Positions 60,446 to 64,000 of a stretch of DNA of 64,000 nucleotides are shown here, in pieces. Below the pieces are notes generated by a model. The model was not told the origin of the DNA and made no database searches. It was given only the letters and a program-made list of their open reading frames with translations. Every line of letters begins with the position of its first letter. Position 1 is the first letter of the stretch. The position numbers and the translations under genes are program-made. The stretch spans positions 103,210 through 167,209 of the forward strand of contig CALUGP010000002.1 of NCBI GenBank assembly GCA_944320195.1. The letters run 5' to 3'. The stretch is from an uncultured Prevotella sp. Its GTDB lineage: Bacteria > Bacteroidota > Bacteroidia > Bacteroidales > Bacteroidaceae.

Positions 60446-61398
60446 TTAAACGTCTTATGGATAAAAAAGGTAACAAGACCAACTATTTCAGCCATGATAG
60501 CAACGCCCGTAACAGCGACAAGCTGATACGCCTGCGTATGAGACATAAGGCGGCCGGCTACGGCGTGTATTTCATGATATTGGAAAGGCTGAGGGAAGAG
60601 CCTAATTACATGAGTGTCAAAGATTATAACATGATAGCCTTTGACCTTCGTGAGGATGCTTCCCTGATAAAGTCTGTGGTGGAGGATTTCGGGTTATTTG
60701 TCTTTACCGATGACGGTAAGTACTTCTACTCCGAAAGCTTCAACAGGCGCATGGCCGTAAAGGACGAGAAAGCACGCAAACAGGCTGAGGCCGGACGCAA
60801 GGCAATGCAAAGACGGTGGGGCAAGAACGACGGAAAAGTCACGGAAAAAACCACGGAAAATGGCGGAAAAACCACGGAAAATGGCGGAAAAACCACGGAA
60901 AATGGCGGAAAAAGCACGGCATGCAACAACGACAACTCAAGCGGAAGCGTAACTGACTTAGGCGAAAACGATAACTTACTTATAACTAACTTAGGCGAAA
61001 ACGATAACAAGAAAAGTAAAGTAAAGAAAAGTAAAGAAAAGGAAAGTAAAGAAATTAATAAAGAAAAAAACAAAGAAACAAAAAAAGAAAAAAACACGTG
61101 CGAGGAAAACGGGAAAACGGTAGAGGAGAAAATACTTGGCACGTTCAAGTTTTTCAACGAAATGATAGAATATTATCATAGTTCCATCAGGCCCGTCAAG
61201 ATGCTGACGTATGAGCGGCACCGCAAGCTGGAAGACGTTGTACTGCACTACAAGTCAGAAGACATAGCCGCAGCCATGCGCAACGCCATGACAAGCGACT
61301 ACTTGAACGGGCGCACATCGCGTCGCAAACTACCGGCGGATTTCGACTGGATATTCGAGCCTAAGAACTTTGCAAAGATATTCGAGGGCAGCGTATGA
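60439..61398 (+). CDS. DUF4373/Lin1244-type replication protein
   Basis: A 319-residue protein. The first 120 residues (NYFSHDSNARNSDKLIRLRM, GYGVYFMILERLREEP, YFYSESFNRRMAV) match the Lin1244/Lin1753 N-terminal domain. A low-complexity linker follows: a 7-residue unit T-E-N-G-G-K-T repeated three times, then a Lys/Glu-rich tract. The C-terminal part (RPVKMLTYERHRKLEDVVL) resembles a DnaD-type helical domain. It probably loads the helicase. An in-frame ATG 18 bases on is the alternative start. Confidence 0.8.
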   Translation: MLVKRLMDKKGNKTNYFSHDSNARNSDKLIRLRMRHKAAGYGVYFMILERLREEPNYMSVKDYNMIAFDLREDASLIKSVVEDFGLFVFTDDGKYFYSESFNRRMAVKDEKARKQAEAGRKAMQRRWGKNDGKVTEKTTENGGKTTENGGKTTENGGKSTACNNDNSSGSVTDLGENDNLLITNLGENDNKKSKVKKSKEKESKEINKEKNKETKKEKNTCEENGKTVEEKILGTFKFFNEMIEYYHSSIRPVKMLTYERHRKLEDVVLHYKSEDIAAAMRNAMTSDYLNGRTSRRKLPADFDWIFEPKNFAKIFEGSV

Positions 61399-61426
61399 TT
61401 AAATGACGAATTAAGAGTGAAGAGTT

Positions 61427-61612
61427 ATGGACGCAAGGCAGTTTTTCAATCTTGTCTCGGAAATGAGAAACAAGCAGAAGGAGTATTTCAAGACGCACAC
61501 GCAATCAGCTCTGAAGGAGAGCAAGGCCTTGGAGAAGAGGGTTGATGATGAAATAGCACGCGTGGCGCAAGTACTGAAAGAGAAAAGAGAGCCAAAACTT
61601 ACAGGATTTTGA
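61427..61612 (+). CDS. Small helical phage protein
   Basis: A 61-residue charged protein: MDARQFFNLVSEMRNKQKEY then FKTHTQSALKESKALEKRVDD. It is probably a coiled-coil helper. Its stop overlaps the start of the methyltransferase gene. Family not recognised, but the coupling supports it as real. Confidence 0.6.
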   Translation: MDARQFFNLVSEMRNKQKEYFKTHTQSALKESKALEKRVDDEIARVAQVLKEKREPKLTGF

Positions 61613-62613
61613 ATATGATAAAGACGCACGCAAGCCTGTTTTCAGGCATTGGCGCGGCCGAGATAGCCGCAGACTGGATGGGTTGGCAAAGCCTTTTCCA
61701 CTGCGAAATCCAGGATTTTCCACGCCGAGTGCTTGAATACTGGTACCCAAATGCAGTAAGCTATGAAGACATCACAAAGACAGACTTCACCCCTTGGAGA
61801 GGCAAAATCGACATCCTCACAGGAGGCTTTCCTTGTCAAGCCTTTAGCATGGCAGGGAAAAGACTTGGAGATAAAGACCACCGTTACCTCTGGCCTGAAA
61901 TGCTACGGGCGATACGGGAGATACAGCTCTCTTGGGTCGTTGGTGAAAACGTTACTGGCCTCCTCTCGATGGTACAGTCCGGCGAGGAGGCTAAGATGGG
62001 ACGCACAGACGATATTTTCGAGAAGAATATCATATACCGAAAGGAGCAGCGGTTCACCCTCGATGAAATCTGCGATGGTCTTGAGCGTGCAGGATATGCC
62101 GTCCAGCCGTTTGTTGTTCCGGCTTGTGCCGTCGGAGCGCCCCACAGGAGGGACAGGGTTTGGATTGTTGCAAGGCTTGCTGCCGACACCGGCTGCGATA
62201 GACAGCGGCACGGGCAGGGTGAACAAGAGCCAATCGCCGAATGCGAAAGAACGTCCGACGATAGGAATGGCTGCAAGAATGGGCTTGTTGCCGACACCCT
62301 GCGCACAGGACGGCAAGAACTCGACGTTGCCGCCGAGCCAAGAGAAGCGTTGCTCGCTGATAGCGAAGGTGACGGTGTACGGTGGAAACAACCCAGACTT
62401 GCCGATGCAGGTCTGCCGTCAGACAGATGGGAGGACTTCCCAACTCAATCCCCTGTTTGTTCAAGACATGATGGGGTTTCCCTCGGACTGGTTGGTATCA
62501 CCTTTCCAAGGTGGAGAGCCGAAGCGGTGAAGGCGCTGGGCAACGCAATGGTACCACAGGTGGTTTACGAGATATTCCGCGCAATAGAGCAAGTTGAAAA
62601 CGAAAAACAATGA
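61609..62613 (+). CDS. DNA cytosine-5 methyltransferase
   Basis: A 334-residue C5-methyltransferase. Motif I ASLFSGIGAAEIAADWMGW, motif IV GGFPCQAFSMAGKR with the catalytic Cys, motif VI VGENVTGLL, motif VIII PHRRDRVWIVA and motif X ALGNAMVPQVVYEIF are all in one frame. The target-recognition region is between VIII and X. It protects phage DNA against restriction. A second 255-codon frame (61763-62530) overlaps it and also looks protein-like; see findings. The start at 61609 or the Met two codons later. Confidence 0.93.
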   Translation: MNMIKTHASLFSGIGAAEIAADWMGWQSLFHCEIQDFPRRVLEYWYPNAVSYEDITKTDFTPWRGKIDILTGGFPCQAFSMAGKRLGDKDHRYLWPEMLRAIREIQLSWVVGENVTGLLSMVQSGEEAKMGRTDDIFEKNIIYRKEQRFTLDEICDGLERAGYAVQPFVVPACAVGAPHRRDRVWIVARLAADTGCDRQRHGQGEQEPIAECERTSDDRNGCKNGLVADTLRTGRQELDVAAEPREALLADSEGDGVRWKQPRLADAGLPSDRWEDFPTQSPVCSRHDGVSLGLVGITFPRWRAEAVKALGNAMVPQVVYEIFRAIEQVENEKQ

Positions 62614-62614
62614 C

Positions 62615-63028
62615 ATGGAAAAAACGAAATCAATACCAATCCCCAAGGGATACGAGTTCGACTTTGTCGGCACACGGGAAGTTTATTTCAAGTTGAAAGA
62701 GCTGCCTGATACGGTCGAAGGATGTTCAGAACTTATGGGCAACAAAACAAGTATGAATGTCATGGTGCCGAACAGCGACGACACGGCGGTAAAAGCACTT
62801 TGCAACCTTCTCATTTGCCGTCGCGTTTGGTGGGAACGATTGAATTGGCTTCCGAACTGGTCTGCCACAGACCAATTAAAATACTACATTTCAAGAATAA
62901 ACGACAATGTCGTTACAGGTGAAAGCTTGGATTGCGAGAAAATCCTCTCTTTCCCTGACGCTGAAGTCCGTGATGATTTTCTAAAATCATTTCATGAACT
63001 CATAGTAGAAGCGAGATATTTGTTATGA
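62615..63028 (+). CDS. Hypothetical phage protein
   Basis: A 137-residue protein: KTKSIPIPKGYEFDFVGTRE, EGCSELMGNKTSMNVM and RRVWWERLNWLPNWSATDQL. It resembles proteins near methyltransferase genes in other Bacteroidota phages, function unknown. ATG at 62594 is an alternative that overlaps the methyltransferase by 20 bases. Confidence 0.7.
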   Translation: MEKTKSIPIPKGYEFDFVGTREVYFKLKELPDTVEGCSELMGNKTSMNVMVPNSDDTAVKALCNLLICRRVWWERLNWLPNWSATDQLKYYISRINDNVVTGESLDCEKILSFPDAEVRDDFLKSFHELIVEARYLL

Positions 63029-63056
63029 TTACGGGCAGAATTAAAGAACAACAATC

Positions 63057-63158
63057 ATGAATTACCTAATAGCATTCATCGCCGCCGTGGCAGCCACGTG
63101 CGTGCTGGTTGTCAAAGGCGGCAACAGGTTTGAGAACTATAACGACGAGGAGGAATAA
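63057..63158 (+). CDS. Very small membrane protein
   Basis: A 33-residue frame: NYLIAFIAAVAATCVLVVK and an acidic tail RFENYNDEEE. Single hydrophobic helix. It fits tightly between two other small genes, 3 bases before the next ATG. Function unknown. Confidence 0.5.
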   Translation: MNYLIAFIAAVAATCVLVVKGGNRFENYNDEEE

Positions 63159-63161
63159 CAG

Positions 63162-63359
63162 ATGAAAGGTATGCGAGTGACGATTTATTGGGCAACCAAG
63201 GACGGCGGTTTAATTGACCGCATCCGCCAGCGTTTCGGCATTTCTTCTGGAATTACAATTAACGGTGAGACCGAAACGGAGGTTGACAGCCGCCAGATGG
63301 ACGAGCTGCGAGAGTATGAGAAACAGGGGTTTATACAACTTAGATACAAAAACAAGTAA
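63162..63359 (+). CDS. Small phage protein, unknown
   Basis: A 65-residue protein: VTIYWATKDGGLIDRIRQRF followed by GISSGITINGETETEVDSRQ. Compact beta-alpha character. No family recognised. It lies 5 bases before the next start codon. Confidence 0.55.
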   Translation: MKGMRVTIYWATKDGGLIDRIRQRFGISSGITINGETETEVDSRQMDELREYEKQGFIQLRYKNK

Positions 63360-63364
63360 ATACT

Positions 63365-64000
63365 ATGGAAGAAAAGGAAATAATAAGAGGCTATAAGGGC
63401 TTTGACAAAAACCTTAAATGCAGGGACTTTCAATACGAAATAGGCAAGGAATACTTTACAGACAAAGCCGTCGCCTGCGAAACCGGTTTCCATTTTTGTG
63501 AAAATCCTTTCGAGGTTTTAAGTTATTATTCCCCATGCGATGATACTGGGACATTAAACAGGTTTTGCGAAGTTGAAGGCAGCGGCGATTTCGACAAGTC
63601 AAACAGTGATAAGACTTGTTGCACACACCTGAAAGTCAAAGCCGAAATCGGTCTTCAAGGACTTATAAAAGCCGGAGTTAAGTTTATACTTGACCGTGTG
63701 AAGTGGGAAGATAATAAACAATCCAACACGGGCAACTACTCCGCAGCCACCAACACGGGCAACTACTCCGCAGCCACCAACACGGGCAACTACTCCGCAG
63801 CGACGAACACGGGCTACCGTTCCGCAGCGACGAACACGGGCTACCGTTCCGCAGCCACCAACACGGGCGACTACTCCGCAGCGACGAACACGGGCTACCG
63901 TTCCGCAGCCACCAACACGGGCGACTACTCCGCAGCCACCAACACGGGCAACTACTCCGCAGCCACCAACACGGGCAACTACTCCGCAGCGACGAACACG
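63365..64000 (+). CDS. DUF7666-like protein with 9-residue repeat tail (cut by window edge)
   Basis: 212 codons are present. Residues 1-115 (IIRGYKGFDKNLKCRDFQYE, GFHFCENPFEVLSYYSPCDD, TGTLNRFCEVEGSGDFDKSN) match the short domain seen in many phage proteins that end in pentapeptide-like or Ala-rich repeats. From 63725 come ten full copies of N-T-G-x-x-S-A-A-T, where x-x is NY, YR or DY. The frame is open at the window end. The role is unknown; the tail may be an extended beta-helix. Confidence 0.75.
   Translation, partial: MEEKEIIRGYKGFDKNLKCRDFQYEIGKEYFTDKAVACETGFHFCENPFEVLSYYSPCDDTGTLNRFCEVEGSGDFDKSNSDKTCCTHLKVKAEIGLQGLIKAGVKFILDRVKWEDNKQSNTGNYSAATNTGNYSAATNTGNYSAATNTGYRSAATNTGYRSAATNTGDYSAATNTGYRSAATNTGDYSAATNTGNYSAATNTGNYSAATNT
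63725..64000 (+). repeat. 27-base tandem repeat within coding sequence
   Basis: Ten complete units of 27 bases, AACACGGGC-NNNNNN-TCCGCAGCN-ACN. The six variable bases are AACTAC, TACCGT or GACTAC. Units followed by TACCGT always end GCGACG; those followed by AACTAC or GACTAC end GCCACC, so there are two unit types. The array continues past the window edge. Confidence 0.95.

Larger units (their letters stand above)
49669..64000. mobile_element. Prophage, left part (continues beyond window)
   Basis: From the tRNA-derived att site rightward the genes have phage order: repressor and TA genes leftward, operator region, then early genes rightward including recombinase, nuclease, helicase, replication-type and methyltransferase genes with short overlaps. 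No integrase, terminase or structural genes are inside the window, so the right end and mobility cannot be assessed. Confidence 0.8.

Noticed and set aside
60841-60925. Repeat at about 60.84-60.92 kb considered as an attachment or origin site
   Set aside because: It is three codon-phased copies of a 21-base unit encoding a linker in the DUF4373 protein; the simplest reading is a coding simple repeat.
63725-64000. Possible CRISPR array at the right edge
   Set aside because: Units are contiguous 27-base repeats without unique spacers, in frame within an open reading frame, so it is a protein repeat.

Overview
The window looks like a chromosome segment of a Prevotella-type member of the Bacteroidota. 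The evidence is the -7 promoter boxes of the form TAnnTTTG, the lack of strong Shine-Dalgarno sites, NusG/UpxY-type regulators heading polysaccharide operons, a DAHP synthase-chorismate mutase fusion, DUF4494/DUF4373-type phage genes, and many short palindromic intergenic repeats. No 16S or database comparison was possible, so the genus is an inference.

Region 1 (1-12.4 kb) is host-like, moderately GC-rich core sequence: pepT, a TPR protein, an aromatic amino-acid operon (pheA, aminotransferase, DAHP synthase-chorismate mutase, tyrA) preceded by a Phe/Tyr-rich leader peptide and an attenuator, a secreted endonuclease-like protein, a rhodanese lipoprotein, an SDR dehydrogenase, a divergent WecB-like protein and an NfeD/SPFH pair.

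Region 2 (12.7-49.3 kb) is a cell-surface glycan locus in two divergent halves. The left half reads leftward from 28.5 kb: a large NusG-like regulator, flippase, glycosyltransferases, Wzy polymerase, a SIR2-domain protein, and an HNH/AAA-ATPase/TOPRIM-like cluster. The right half reads rightward from 29.3 kb: a paralogous NusG-like regulator, a second flippase, a DegT aminotransferase, two ATP-grasp enzymes (one fused to GNAT), a TIR-domain protein, glycosyltransferases, a second Wzy and the dTDP-rhamnose genes rfbA, rfbC, rfbD and rfbB. Between the two regulator genes lie roughly 255-bp inverted repeats enclosing a short segment with one recognisable promoter, which in this assembly points right. 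I read this as an invertible-promoter switch that selects between two antiterminator-driven glycan operons. Each operon also carries a putative NAD-degrading defence gene (SIR2 left, TIR right). This is the most interesting system in the window.

Region 3 (49.4-64 kb) begins with a decayed helicase gene and the 3' half of a tRNA-Arg(CCG), which looks like the left attachment site of a prophage that runs off the right edge. Its order is PIN toxin-antitoxin, two small membrane/lipoproteins, an S24 repressor with operators and a consensus rightward promoter, small early genes, a non-coding stretch with two tRNA-like elements, RecT, a DUF1351-like protein, a PD-(D/E)XK nuclease, a DUF1367-like protein, an SNF2 helicase, DUF4494, VRR-NUC, a DUF4373 replication-type protein, a cytosine methyltransferase and a protein ending in 9-residue repeats. 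No integrase or structural genes are inside the window.

Several families of intergenic palindromes recur through regions 1 and 2, and in places supply the ends of coding sequences.
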